Notes: generated by a model from the sequence alone, not told the origin. A stretch of DNA of 64,000 bases from Cornus controversa (GCA_026545225.1 CM048848.1:22732806-22796805), one strand, 5' to 3'. Counted from the first letter of the stretch, positions 44,677 to 57,332 are shown. Translations and numbers: made by a program.

Positions 44677-46757
44677 CTACGGTTTAATCACTAAAACTAG
44701 AGGATTAAGTCTAGTTTAAATTTTAACTTAACTCATTCTTTATATTCTTTAATTATAATTATTTTTATCTTTATTTCTTAAGTATTTTATTGTAGGTACT
44801 TATATAATCAAGGCATCGAGGCTTAAGCTCGGATCCTTTGTGAGTAGAGTACCAAACTTTCTTGCACTTAAGAGTTTAAATTTTTTGTTTTTGCATACAG
44901 TTTAGATTTTGGTTCATTCATATGCAAGGAAGGATATCGTTGTCATTACCTTTGTTTCCATGTGATCTTGAAGTCGAAAGAACTTTTAGACAACATAGTA
45001 ACGTTCCTAGGGACCCTATATTGTTTAGAGAACATAGGAGAGAAACCATGGCAAATAATAATAACCCCAATGGTCAACAAAATTCTGTTTTACCACCCCC
45101 ACCGGGCGGTGAGGTTATTCGAGATTTTTATGTTCCATCTACCTATGTATCACCTTCTTGTATTCATTTTTTGAATGCAGGGAGGAATAATTTTGAAATC
45201 AAATCCTCAACAATTAATATTCTTAATTATTTTCACGAGCTTTCGAACCAAGATCCTTATAAACATGTAGATGAATTCTTTGAAGTGTGTTCGACTTTAC
45301 AGTTGAATGCACCACCAGAAGACAACTTAACACTTTGTCTTTTCCTTTTCTCATTTCAGGACAAAGCCGAACAATGGTTTAACTCCTTAGAACGAAATTC
45401 CATTAACTCTTGGGCAAAAATGCAATAAGAGTTTCTAAAGAAATACTTCAAAATGGGGAAGACTAATGTTGCGCAGAGAGCTATCATGAGTTTTTTGCAA
45501 AGGGAAGGAGAAGTTTTTCATGAAACTTGGGAAAGGATGAAGGACCTTTTGAGGTCATGCCCACACCATGCTATTCTCAAATGGCAATTGGTACATGGCT
45601 TTTACAATGGTTTATGAGAGCCCCACAAAAAAATGGCTAATGCTAGTTGTAGAGGTACATTCTTTCTAAAAGGTCCCGATGAAGCGTGGATACTCTTTGA
45701 AAACTTGGGCGAAAATTCATCTCATCATTCTTCTAATGAAAGGAAAATAAGGTAGTTGCTCCTCTTAACTCCCAAACTAAAAGTGTCTTTGAAATGTGGA
45801 AGGAGTAAGTAACAGATAGGAAGATAGAGGCCCCAGAAAAGAAACTAAATCAAGTTATGTGAGTCGGGTCTTGTTCTTCTTCTTCTTCCTCTCCTCCAAT
45901 TACTCCTAATCCCACTCTTCATCCCACATATGATGTGTGTTCTTTTTGCTCTAATCCTTCTCATTATATAAAAGATTATCCTCCCGTAGGGCAATACGCT
46001 AAATTCTCACAAGAGCAAGCAAATGCACTTATTCTAGGCCAAGTCATGGATCATATCAAAATTCCTATAGTCTCAGATGGAGAGATCAAAACCAATTCAA
46101 ATATGGAAACCAAGGTAAATATCAAGGACCTCGGAACCACATGGACAGTAAGGTCAATCTCAATTCCAACCTAGACCTTATCAATAAAGTCCAAATTTGA
46201 GTTTCTACTACACTCTCAATCAACCACCTTCTCAAAACCCTAGTTTTGAGGAAAAGGTTTTGGCTGCTTTAGGAAAAATTGAAAGCAATACCCAAAAGAT
46301 CAATGCTCACTCACAATCTATTACAAAGATAGAGTCCTAATTAGGACAGCTAGCTAATGCAATAAATTAGCGAGAGGGTGGAAAATTTCCTAGCCAAATG
46401 GTGGCGAACCCTAATGGAGTGCAAGTAATTGATGATTTTTCTCATTCCTTTGAGTTCAACCAAGAACAAGCTCAATTAATTACTACTTTAAGGAGTGGTA
46501 GAGTGTTAAAAAATTCGGTTGATAAAATGAGACAAAAAGAATGTGAGCGTATGATAAATCCAAATATTCTTATAAATCCAAGTAATTGTCCTATAAATCC
46601 AAAAGAAGCTTCCAATAATCCAAAAGACAAAGGGAAGGAAAATGAAGCTGAATTCTCATCAATTCCAATTCGAGAAGCTTCATATGAACCTCGAGTTTCC
46701 TTTCTACAAAGATTAAGGGAACTTTCTCAATTTGGGAAACAAGGAGAGAAATTGTAA
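44677..46757 (+). pseudogene. Athila-type Gag (fossil)
   Basis: The 168-codon frame at 44922 holds RDFYVPSTYVSPSCIHF, then KSSTINILNYFHELSNQDPY, KHVDEFFEVCST and LFSFQDKAEQWFNSLERN, the capsid region of Athila-type Gag. Further on come a zinc-knuckle-like CSFCSNPSHYIKDYP (near 45940), EQANALILG and a linker with ITTLRSGRVL (near 46480). The gene continues towards the protease. It is broken in several places and no longer codes for a full protein. Confidence 0.88.
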
Positions 46758-46899
46758 GATACGATAGAAATCTTTAAATAAGTTAAAATCAATCTTCCTC
46801 TCCTAGATGCTATAAGACAATTCCCCTCCTATGTTAAATTTTAAAGGACTTATACACTCAAAAGCATAAATCTAGGAACCACATTCCTAAGAAAGTCCA

Positions 46900-47330
46900 A
46901 TTGACTAAGCAGGTAAGTTCAATTCTTCAAAATAACACCCCTCAATAATCTCTTATGTCATTAGTGAACATGAATTCAAGAGGACCCTCCTTCACTTGGG
47001 AGCAAGTGTTAACTTATTTCCCTACTCAGTTTATCAAAAATTAGAGCAAGGAGAACTTAAGCCGACCACAATTATGTTGCAACTTGCCAACCGATCAGTA
47101 AGTCAACCACATGGAATAATTAAGGATGTTCTAATCAAAGTGGATAAATTCTATTTCCCAGTGGACTTCATAGTCCTTGATACCGAACCTGTCTAAGATC
47201 CTACAAAGCATATTCTGATCATTCTAGGTCATCTATTCTTGGCTACAGCTAATACTTGCATTAATTGTCCTACCAGGTTGGTGGACATCTCCTTTGGGAA
47301 TATGACTGCTAGGTTGAATAGCTTTGATAT
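46900..47330 (+). pseudogene. Athila-type aspartic protease (fossil)
   Basis: Frame at 46996: GASVNLFPYSVYQKL, GELKPTTIMLQLANRSVSQP, then IIKDVLIKVDKFYFPVDF and IVLDTEPV. GASVNL stands where DTGASVNL-type active sites lie, and 'L.LADRS...P.GI..DVL.KVD.F.FP.DF.VLD' is the Athila protease signature. Reverse transcriptase does not follow; the pol part is missing from this copy. Confidence 0.85.
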
Positions 47331-48180
47331 ATCTCACCACACTGCCAATAATGAGAGTGAGTGCTTTTGTGTAGCCATTGTGGATAAACTTGTATACACA
47401 TCTCACCGTAGATGGTAAACTTGACATTTCTATGGTCCTATCATGTTCCGTGTGACCCTTCGAATCCTAAAAGAACGTATCTACATATTTTTGCAGTGTC
47501 TTGGTGTGAGAGGTACGAATTGAGGGTGTAACCTAATATTTTCAAACTTAGGGCAATTTTATAGAATTAAAATTAAAGGAAGCTTTGATGCATCGAAGTA
47601 CCAACTTTGATGCATCGCTCTTTCAGTGTATCAAAATCAACCTTGATGCATCAATCTTTAAAATGTCCTATTTTCATGTCAATTCTAGCAGCTTTTGCAC
47701 CTTGCATCAATAGATGTTCGATGCATCGACAACTTTGATGCATCGCACTAAAGCACGTGATTGCACACACAGTCCTTAAATTTTGAACCTCTCTTCTCTC
47801 CCTCTCATTTATCCGTCTCTCTCTCGTAACTCTATCTCTCCCCTTCTCGACTGGAAGTCCCGAACTCATCCCCATCATCATCCATAACTGTCATCATCTT
47901 TTATATTCATTCTTAAACTCATGGAGTGTGATTCTGCGCATGGAAGGCCCTGTTTGGCTCATCCTCGCCATTAAAGGTACAAATTCTATTGGGCCTTCTT
48001 ATTTTGTATTAAGAAGTGAAGGTGGGGATTGTGTTCTAATTTTGGATTTTTGGAAGACAATTGGGAGATTTTTGTAGTGGTTTAACTTGCTTAGAGTGTT
48101 AAGATTTTTGAAAGGCAGTTTGAGATTGATTTGGAAGCATCAGAGAATTTTGTAAGCCAAGTTACAGACCACCATTCACG
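47331..48180. other. Non-coding stretch with GATGCATC sites
   Basis: No protein domain. It holds a second palindrome cluster (47584-47747) and a CT-rich run ('ctctctcgtaactctatctctcccc') at 47790-47845. Confidence 0.5.
47584..47747. repeat. Palindrome-type cluster in the Athila element
   Basis: tttgatgcatcgaa (47584), tttgatgcatcgct (47606), cttgatgcatcaat (47642), ttcgatgcatcgac (47717) and tttgatgcatcgca (47734). They vary on the TTCGATGCATCGAA motif of the Tekay LTRs, though the host element belongs to another lineage. Confidence 0.85.
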
Positions 48181-49370
48181 ACATGGCCAATGATCTGGTG
48201 GTACCACCTACTTTTATTCGTGATATCCCATGGGGTCATTAGGAGCATCAGGATTTTCACCCTGAGCACATGGTTGTCGTTGACCTAATCATCTAGGATC
48301 CTTATGCCACATGGTCACTTACTGCTTTGAGTGAGCGCATTTACTTGGGCTCCTTGTCCCCGTCGCTGACATCTACTACCCTCGGCTCATCCGGGCATTT
48401 TACATGAATATAACTTATAGCCTCGACTAGCCGAATATGATACAGACTACCATTGATGGCATCTCTTTAGCCATCACGATAGAGGACATTGCTGCCCTCA
48501 CCGGGTGTTCTCATAAAAAACTCAAGGACCTCTATATAGCTGATCAGTATTTTTGATTCCGTGCTATTGATCCAGAACTTTCTATTTTTGAGATGATTCA
48601 ATGCATGTGTCGTGGATGTTTTTCTGATCACCTCGGAACACCTACACCAACAAGTCTTTAATTCCCTGGAGATTGTGGTTCTTCGACACAATCTTTCATA
48701 AGAATTCCCATCCTCTTGGGCATCATACTGATAGATGGGATGATTTCTTAACTGCTTTATACGCCATTCATTCTGGATGTTGGTTCTCTGTCTCGACCAT
48801 TATCTGGGGATAGATGTTTGAAGTATGGGAGTTACTTGTTGATAAAAACTGCTCACAGGAGGCAAAGATAAAGTTGCCATTCCTATTCTTAGTGACTGCC
48901 TTGCTACGGCAAGTACACTTTCACTTTGCACCTTCTGAGTTCTCTATTGATGGTCTGCCCTACTTCACGTTCCATAGTTGGACCAAGATCATCTCCCACA
49001 TGAGTACTCTCCTGCTCGTAGCGTCCGAGATTAAGGAGTGTTAGAGTGCTCATGAGGCATCTGAGGGAGATGAGATGGATTTAGATGATGATGAGAAGGA
49101 GGTCGCGTATGAGTCATGAGGACTATGATTATTTAGCCACTAAGTACGAGTGTCTTAGCGCAGGTATGCAGCAGCTATAATTGGATCTAGCAATCCATTG
49201 CCACGAGACCAATGATTTTCTTAGTACCCTCGGTTAGGGCATGATTAGGTTATTTGAGGGTGAGTAGTGCATAAAGCAGCTGCTTAGGGTTGTCCTCAGT
49301 TCTAGAGATCTTTCTACTTCTACTTCAGCAGCACCGCTGCTGCTACCTCAGCATTAATTCTAGTTTTCTT
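48181..49370 (+). pseudogene. Extra ORF of the Athila element, 'putative plant transposon protein' type (fossil)
   Basis: Pieces read MANDLVVPPTFIRDIPWGH at 48183, TTIDGISLAITIEDIAALTG near 48450 and AKIKLPFLFLVTALLRQ near 48865. The order 'short N-term, FY.N, V.G..I.....I..L.G, then LPFL.TAL' is that of a poorly understood plant family found downstream of pol in Athila elements and beside LTR elements. An acidic tract (GDEMDLDDDEKE) follows near 49065. Function unknown. Broken in several places. Confidence 0.5.
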
Positions 49371-49760
49371 ATTTTGTTTTATTTTTATTTTAGTTATGTA
49401 TTTTATTTTCTTTACAGTCATGGAACTGTGTAGTGCCATGTAGGCACTCTTTTGTTACTTTAGGTTGATGTATTCTATAAATTCCATCATCTGTACTCAC
49501 AATTGTTTGAATTAATGGAATATCAACAGTTTCATTTTAGTGTCTGTGCATATTTCTTTCCTGTCTTTATTTTTCTTTTTAATTTCTATTTTTTTCAATT
49601 CTTGTATGTTATGTTGGTATATAGTCTATACTTGTGCAGGTTTTGATGCCCCACGTGTCCGATGCATACCCGCGTACCCGTGTACCTATTACCCTTACAC
49701 GGTTGATGCTTTCACTTTCTGAAATTCATCAACCAGCTGGTAACATTGTTCTAACTATTT
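49371..49760. other. T-rich spacer downstream of the extra ORF
   Basis: 'ttattttgttttatttttattttag' and similar words; no coding signal. Confidence 0.4.
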
Positions 49761-49764
49761 TTTG

Positions 49765-49815
49765 TCTAAACATTGAGGACAATGTTTGATTTAAGTTTGG
49801 GGGTAGTATAGTACA
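49765..49815 (+). other. Athila-type conserved 3' motif with purine tract
   Basis: 'aaacattgaggacaatgtttg' forms an inverted repeat (acattg / caatgt) and is followed by 'taagtttgggggtagt', a block typical of the 3' end of Athila and Tat elements. Confidence 0.65.
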
Positions 49816-50514
49816 CATGCATACACTATTTTTGCGTATATTGCATCTTTATTTTATGTTTGTCATGATGTTCTTCTTTTTGAGGATGTAATACAAAGAA
49901 CGTCATTGATAAATGCATCTAGTAATTAGGAGATTTGACATCCAAAAATACTCAAATTTCTGAAAATCATGTGTTAGGTTAGAACAGTCTACATTTTTGT
50001 TTAGCCTTTGAATATTGTACAGTTTTTTCCCTAAATTTGTCCTTAATGGCACAAACACGCACACATGCATTGAATTTTGGGGTATGCGTCGTATGGAGAA
50101 TTTTGGAAATGTTAATTTTTTTTTAACAGCTTGAAGAACGAATTGCTTTAGAAAAATCAAAAGCTAAAAAAAAAAAAAAAGGAGAAAAAGAAAACATACA
50201 AAGCAAAATAAAACTTGCAGTAAGCCTTCTCACTCAATAAGCCGAGCCTCTGTGCCTTAGGAAGCATGGAGTGTCCACGTCTAAAAAGTGTGCAAGGTTG
50301 AGCAATAAAGAAACAATTGGCTTGTTTAAGTTTGTAGTCTAGTGAGCTCGGTTATTAAGTCTGAGGGTGTTTCTTCACCCAATGCCCTAAAATTGCTTGG
50401 TTTAGGAGTCATTGACTCAACACTACTACATTGGCTTACTAGAAAGCTTAGGGGACTTAGGCATTGCGCATCCGGTTGTACTTAAGTGTTTGTAAATATT
50501 TTTGCAGTTAACAC
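49816..50514. other. 3' internal region of the Athila element
   Basis: Non-coding. It includes an A-rich tract at 50166-50200 and ends at the start of the next LTR. The element's own 3' LTR is not recognisable unless it is the LTR at 50515. Confidence 0.4.
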
Positions 50515-50515
50515 T

Positions 50516-50532
50516 GATAAGCAGTGAATATT
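50516..50532. repeat. Target-site duplication of the second L1, left copy
   Basis: gataagcagtgaatatt, repeated at 51233-51249 with one mismatch. It comprises bases 2-18 of the LTR. Confidence 0.88.
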
Positions 50533-51232
50533 TTTTCTTTTTTGGTAAATGTTAGTGTATATAAAAGGAGAAGAAAATGTACAAGAGGCTTCAAAGAAGC
50601 AAATGAGCTACAGAGCAGTAACAAATTAGCAACAAATGAGCCAAAACAAACTAAGGGAACAATACAGTGAACAACAAGTGTTTAAGACAAAGCATATAAG
50701 AGGAGAAAGCAGCAAAAAAGAAAACAAAAGCAGCAGTATGGCGACAAAGCAGCAAAAGACATCAGGAGCATGATCATAGACGACTGTGAGAATGGGAGAG
50801 AAGTTCAATATCAAGAGGTGTTAGGAGGTTTCCTTGATGGTCTAATGGAGGAACTTAGAAGATGCCATAAAAATGCTAACGATCTAGCTGCTTTGCTACT
50901 TCTGAATGAGCAAGGATAAAGCCTGAGTTTGATTATTCCAATAATAGATTTGATGATAGCTGGCACAGTTGAGACCTTGTCCTTGAAAACACAATTATTT
51001 CTTTCTTTCTAGATGAATTAGATAGAGGCTGCCAAGATCAGCTTGTGGGAGATATGCAAAGTCTAATGGGTCCAGGTCGAAGATGCAATAGCATGGAGGT
51101 CTTGCCAGTTTGTCAGGATAAGACTAATGTTGAGCATTCTTTGAAAGTGATTCTAGATTGAAGAGAAAAAGGGACATTGAAAAAAGAGGTGAGAGTGTGA
51201 TTCTGGAGCAGAGAGACATATGCAGAAGCAAG
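50533..51232 (-). mobile_element. 5'-truncated L1-type LINE, second copy
   Basis: The reverse complement follows the L1 at 14885-15564 ('catatctcccacaagctgatctt', 'aaggacaaggtct', 'gcagctagatcgtta'). It begins with the zinc-region sequence at 51232 and ends in an A-rich tail, seen as ttttctttttttgg at 50533-50546. Its 17-bp target duplications have one mismatch. It is about 700 bp and 5'-truncated at nearly the same point as the first copy. It inserted 18 bp into an existing Athila LTR, so it is younger than that LTR. Confidence 0.9.
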
Positions 51233-51249
51233 GATAAGTAGTGAATATT
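51233..51249. repeat. Target-site duplication of the second L1, right copy
   Basis: gataagtagtgaatatt; the LTR then continues with gcgcattcaatgcc. Confidence 0.88.
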
Positions 51250-52764
51250 GCGCATTCAATGCCCCTAAAATTATATGAATTAGTGTCTTAATAATATTTA
51301 CATAATTTTTTAATTAATAATTTTAATATTTTCATTATTTTAGGTAATTAAGGGTAATTCTAATTAATAATGGTGCAACCGGGCCACATATGGTGCTATT
51401 TTAGTAGGGAGATGAAGCTTGACTGATGAGATTCATTTATATTGAAGATCCAAGTTGAATGGACTAAAGAACTAGGTTGAAAATGAGTTTACATGAAGAA
51501 AATGAGCATGGGCCTATTCACATTGAAGACTGGGCCCATTTAGGTCTTGAAAGTGCTGTACTCCTTTTGGTATTCTTGCCATAACTCTATATTCGGTTGT
51601 CAAAATGGCCCAAACTGTAAAATAAATGACGCAATTTTAATTTTGGAACCTTTCATATTTCACAAAACTTTCCTGAAATAGTCGTTTAAAGCACCTTTCT
51701 TCCCCATTTGCGTAGGTGTGCCCCAAAGGGCGTTAATGCACCCACTATGGGCGCAGATGCGTAAAAGGGGGCACGGATACCACTCCCAGGGGCGCAAGTG
51801 CACCCTCTATAGGTGTAGATGCACCCCTAGGTCGCCAGGTGTCCCATTTATGCCGTTTCTCAATGTAAAAGAGAAAAAATAAAGAGGAATGAGGGTATCC
51901 AGAAACATAAAAAGAGATACAGAGGCTACTCGTGATGATTACAAGCGAAGCGAAGATAAGAAGATGGCAATTTGATCATCGTTCAAGCCTGTACCTCCAA
52001 TCATGAGTGGCTAAACACCATTTCGGGGATGTGACGTAACCCTAACCTTTCTTTTAATGTTGTAAATTGTATCTTAATTTGGGGACGTTTAATTTGTGCA
52101 TTGATTGTATAACCAAGACATAAGCAATAGATGTGCTATTGATTTTAATTTGAATGGATTATTTCAATGCATATTTACTGTTGTTCTTGTTGAATGAACG
52201 TAAGTTTGCAGTAATTAGGGTTTGGTTCTTTTTAACTTCTATGATTTTGTTAAGACAGGTTATACAATGGTTTTTACTGATCATTGAATAAAGAATTTTG
52301 ATAATTCGTGATAAGCGAAGATAGGCTATCACATCCTTAGTTAATTTAGTTTGTAGTCTGTAGTCAGATCTATAGGCCATGCTAATGGAAGAGGAGTTGT
52401 GCTTAATTGTATGTTGAACGTATCCTCTTGATAGAATTGAATTAGGCTTATAGCCATTCTTTTTTGAATGCATATATTAGACATTTCAAATTAATACAGT
52501 TGTCATTCTGAGAAGATTAGTGGTGAAGTCAATTCCCAGGACCCTCTCTTTCTGATTAAATTTCATAAAACAAATTCACAAGTATATTTGATTTTCTCAA
52601 TTAAATTCAAGATCAAACATCAACAATTATTTTTCAATTATTTTAGAATTAATTTAAAGACTAAGTAACATAACAATTCAACCTTGCAAGTCCTTGAGGT
52701 TCGACATCCTCTATATAGCCCTGTCCTACAAGGACTCGTTCTATTACGAGTGCTTTTATAATTT

Positions 52765-52771
52765 TGGTGCC
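52765..52771 (+). other. Degenerate primer-binding site
   Basis: tggtgcc is the first half of the tRNA-Asp-type site seen intact at 44659. The remainder has decayed. Confidence 0.5.
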
Positions 52772-54598
52772 TAGTCTTAAAGATTAGTTTTAATTTAATT
52801 GTTAAGTTAGTATTTTTATTTATTCTTTTCTGATCCGTTTCATTTTTGTTTTTATTTTTCAAGTACAGGTGCTTTTGGTTACGAACTGTGAACGGAGGAA
52901 TGGAATTTATCGTAATCCTCTGTGAGCTTTTCATATTCAAATTAATTGTACTTGTTTATTCTAGTTAGTACTTTGCTTTAATTTGTTATCAATCTTTATT
53001 TATTTTATTTTATTTTAATTTTTTTTCTTAATTTTCTTTTATTTTATTTTATTTATTTATTTTAATTAATTTTTAGTCCGTATTTGTGGTATATGTTAGG
53101 TGTCAATCTCTAGACCCACCAATAGTCCTGTATAACCCTGAACTTGAAAGGACCCTACATCAACATAGGGGAGAAATTAGGGCCCAGGACTTAGAGGAAG
53201 AACATTTAACTGATAGTGAGAGTGAGACTAAGAGTGAAACTGAGACTCAAACTATGGCTGAGAACAATCCTAGAGCCCTTAAGGAGCACTTTGCTCCTGG
53301 GGCATATACATCCCCGTCATGCATACAATTACCTAACGTCACACCAATAAATTATGAGATTAAGTCTAGCACTATACAAATGCTTCCATCTTTCTATGGA
53401 CTTAACAATGAGGATCCATATAAGCATCTTGACAACCTCTTAGAAGTTTGTTCAACTATCAAAATTTAAATTTTTTTTGATGATGCTTTATGGATGCGTC
53501 TTTTCCCATTCTCCCTAAAAAATAAGGCTAAAAACTGCTGGAATTCATTAACACCGAATACAATCACCTCTTGGGCACAATTGCAAGAAGGGTTCCTTAA
53601 GAAATACTTTCTAATAGGCAAAACAAACCAAATGAGGTGATCCATTACCAGTTTCTCCCAAATAGAAGGGGAGCAATTTCATGATACCTAGGAAATATAT
53701 GATGATTTGCTTAGGAAGTGTCCCCATCATAATATTCCTAAGTGGCAACTTGTACAATTTTTTTACGATGGGCTGATTGTGTCATATAGGCAAATGGTGC
53801 ATCTTGTGGGGGTACATTCATGCTTAAGAATCTGAGTGAAAATTACACACATCATGATTCCACCAGTCAAGTTAGAACAAGTAGTTCTTGCAAAACTAGA
53901 GGAGCATTCGAAATAGGCACGTCACTTGATGTCTCCACTAAAGTGGATGAATTATCGAGAAAAGTAGATCAACTCATGGCGGCTAGTCAATTTCCAACCC
54001 TTACTCCTATCCTACAGGAAGGATGTGGTATATGCATTAGTCCATCATACTATTCTATAGATTGTCCCATGTCAGGGCATATTTTTGAATCCAATCCAGA
54101 ACAAGTTAATGCTACTTTCTCTAGACCTAGAAACAATCCATAATCTAATACATATAATCTAGGTCTGAGGAGTCATCCAAATCTCTCATGGCTAAGTCCA
54201 TCCCTAAACAATCTAGTCCCTTAATCCCATGGGCCAGTCCCTAGGTCAGGTTTCAGGTTAATCATCAATCTACTCATCGTTCTTCTAATTTTGTGCCTCC
54301 AAATCAATATTGTCATCAAACTTCTCAGTCTCCACCTTGGAGTTCAACGTTTGAGGATAAAGTGTTAGAGGCATTAGATAAAATTGATGCTCACACTCAG
54401 TTACTCGAAGCTAACACATAGTTACTTCATTCGCACTCTCAATCCATATCCAATTTAGAGGCTCAAATGGGGCAGCTAACTAATACTTTGAACCGTAGAG
54501 AGGAAGGGAAGTTGCCAAGTCAACCAGTAGCAAATCCTAGAGCGTAATATGCAATTGATGATGCTATAGCCAATGGTCATCACAACGAGCATGTTCAA
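52772..54598 (+). pseudogene. Second Athila-type Gag (fossil)
   Basis: After a T-rich leader, the 127-codon frame at 53086 holds LKEHFAPGAYTSPSCIQLPN, then YEIKSSTIQMLPSFYGLNNE and DPYKHLDNLLEVCST. Later pieces read FLKKYFLIGKTNQ (near 53590), VDELSRKVDQLMAASQF (near 53940) and NPEQVNA, all Athila-type Gag. The linker before protease (GKLPSQPVANPRA near 54505) is the last part present; the sequence is then interrupted at 54599 by a Tekay element. Broken in several places. Confidence 0.87.
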
Positions 54599-57332
54599 TG
54601 TCACGCCCCGATTTCCAACACCCGGTTGAGAGTCATGGAAATGGGGGTGAACGGTGAAATCTAATCAAAACAATCGTTTTGGAAAATCTATCATCCAACC
54701 AATTCTCTTAACCGCGGAAGTAACTCATAATGCATATAATTAAGTGAATATGCACAACTAACCATGGTCCTCATTGTTGAAATCATTTAGAAAATTTTCA
54801 AAATAAAAGTAATTTTTGGCCCTCGTAAATAGTAACTTTTCGTAAAAAGTTCCAAATTTTTTTTCGGACCATTGTCTCATCCTACTATAGTCCCAAGGTG
54901 CTTAAAAATATAATTTAGACCTTTTAAAGAGGTCCAGAACCCTGATTTCTCATCACCGGACAGTAGCTAAAAAGCTACAGTCACTCCAAAGTGAATAGTG
55001 CACTGCTAGAGTGCAATATGTGCGACAGTCATAAAAAAATTTGTAAAAAATTCATTTCAACTCAAAATGAGCAAAACTAAAATTCTATAGAAACTAGACT
55101 AAATATAGAAGAAGCTTGAGCCAACCTTAATGGCTAGATGTTATCCAAATGAAACAGTTTTGACAACCAAGTTGGTGCCCAACAGAAATTATAAAATCTG
55201 GTGGCAGAACATTCACGAATTTTTCTAAAATTATGTGGTTGTCCAAACTTCACCAAATTAAATCTAGGAACACTAGACATCTAGGGGAAGATGTGGTAAA
55301 CATTTCAGATCATTTGGAGTTGTATAGACCCCTCAAACAAATTCACCAAAATTCGGACAGAATGTATTCATTTGACCGGCAATACTTTCATTTCCAAAAC
55401 AAAATCTTACACCCAACATTCCAAGGATCTACAAATGTTACATCTCCATACACACACCCTAATTCACATATTCATATCACCATAATCTCACAAATCCTCA
55501 TACATTTCTATTGAAATCATACAAATCATTGTATATGTCATTTACACCTTAAATTCATAATGGACTCTTTTGGGCACGTGTCCCCCCCTAATGGCCATAC
55601 AATTATGTTTAAAGTCTTCCATACATGTCCAACATGGCTTATACATATGAAATTCAAATATAAATATGTTGTCCAACTTTAAGAATAACATTTTCCAGAA
55701 GAGTCCATATGCCACAAGTCGGTATGGACAACCATATACACATCGAAAGGTCAAAACTCAAAAGAACTTCAAGAGTCCACCTAGCCAATCATGCCTCATC
55801 TTACGTTCGTGCCTTATCTGAATTTTTTTTTGTATATATGGGGGTGAGCACCACTGCGGCTCAATAGGAATGATCCACCCAACTCCACTCTAACTCAGGC
55901 GGCCATGCATGGATGCATATGAAATCATTACAATCTATATGAAAAATATCTATGCTTTTTACCCATAAACAATCACGTTTTATAAATCATGCGTGATGCT
56001 TCACATTCCAATGTATATATACATATAGCAAATTGATCAAGTCACAATTCAATGTAAAACTTACACCACATAAGTCCAAAAATCAATTCAATGGGGACTA
56101 CCTTATCAAACCACCTCATAGTAAGGGTTTCTTCGGCACCCAAACCCTACTTACGCTTCTCGGTTCACTATTCCAACGGATGCGCCATCCGCTTGGCCAA
56201 GTCTTGGGTCTTTCACCCTAGGGGTCATCCCCTTATCTTAATTTTCAATGTTGTCACGCCCCAAAAATCTCGCTTTTCGTATAGTGCCAATAATCACATT
56301 AATGCACTCAATCAACATAATGCAATGCATTTTATCAAATCAATGCATTTTTCTTCACTTCAAGATTGTCACAATATCATCACACTCACATCATGGAAAT
56401 CATCATGCCTATGCATTTTTCAAGAAAGTCATATCTTTCATGCATAAATCTATAAACACCCACATTTTCATGTTTTCACCAAATGAACACATTTTCAACA
56501 ACTAGCATATATAGTCTCAATATCACATATACAAGACATATGAGCCCTAACTAGCATGTTAGATATATACATATGCATAAACAACATTTATATATATATA
56601 CATACATATACATAAAACCATAAACTCAAAAAATCTCAACTTATCTTTTATGTCACAAATATGTGACCTATAGAATTAAAGTAAAGATGAGTCTAGCACC
56701 CCTACCTCAAATCCTATGCTTTGAATCCAACTTTGAGAAATCCCAGCTTTTTTAACTCACAAAATGTGAACTTTGATCGGTTCAAACCGAAGCCCTCAAA
56801 TCCCTCTACGCACTTTCCTTATTCGGGATCCCCCAAATCACACCTCAAGTGACCTAGAATCTAGAGAGAAGGGAGAGAGATGAAGTGGGAGACGTAGAAA
56901 GAGAGAGATATCTGTAAAATTAAATATCTTAGACCCTTTTTGATATTTATCTCAACCCTAGGGGCGCGAAATGACCATTTTACCCCCGGCCACTTAATGT
57001 ACCTTCCCAACCTCGGAATTAAATCCCGAAAATTCCGTTGGACTCAGAATCACTTTCTTAACACTCTAAACATTTCATTTAAGTCATTCCCCAAAATAAA
57101 TATTTTTTCAGAATTTTTTGAATTCTTGGGCCCACTTAAGTCGCATCCCAGGCCTCGGTTTGACCAAAAAGTTAAACTTTTTCAAAAGTTTTCAAAATTT
57201 TTCAACATCATATTCCAACCTTCTAAACATGCTTTCCGCATTCAAAACATGTTAAATATAATTTAAAATGTATTTAAAGTAATAAATGATAAAAATTTCA
57301 AAAACTAGCCAAAATTTGGCACGGTCTCTACA
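54599..57332 (-). repeat. 3' LTR of a minus-strand Tekay element
   Basis: On the minus strand it starts TGTAGAGACCGTGCC at 57332 and ends GGGGCGTGACA at 54599, about 2.73 kb. It shares with the LTR at 25546 its start, end, the 'gcagtggtgctcaccccc' block (55838-55870) and the 'ggccaagcggatggcg' segment (near 56185). Where the other LTRs have palindrome clusters it has instead short inverted words such as agctaaaaagct and gtgcactgctagagtgcaa near 54965-55020. Confidence 0.85.

Larger units (their letters stand above)
50515..52760 (+). repeat. LTR of a second Athila-type element (subfamily C), split by a LINE
   Basis: It starts TGATAAGCAGTGAATATT and ends near 'acgagtgcttttata' before a primer-site-like tttggtgcc. 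Without the LINE and one target copy it is about 1.53 kb. Only its ends resemble the LTR at 43294 ('ttctattacgagtg' near both 3' ends), so it is more likely the 5' LTR of the gag-bearing element at 53086 than the 3' LTR of the preceding one. Confidence 0.7.

Noticed and set aside
43294-52760. One large Athila element with LTRs at 43294 and 50515
   Set aside because: The two LTRs are alike only at their ends and gag follows the second LTR, so two separate elements of different subfamilies fit better. This remains somewhat open.
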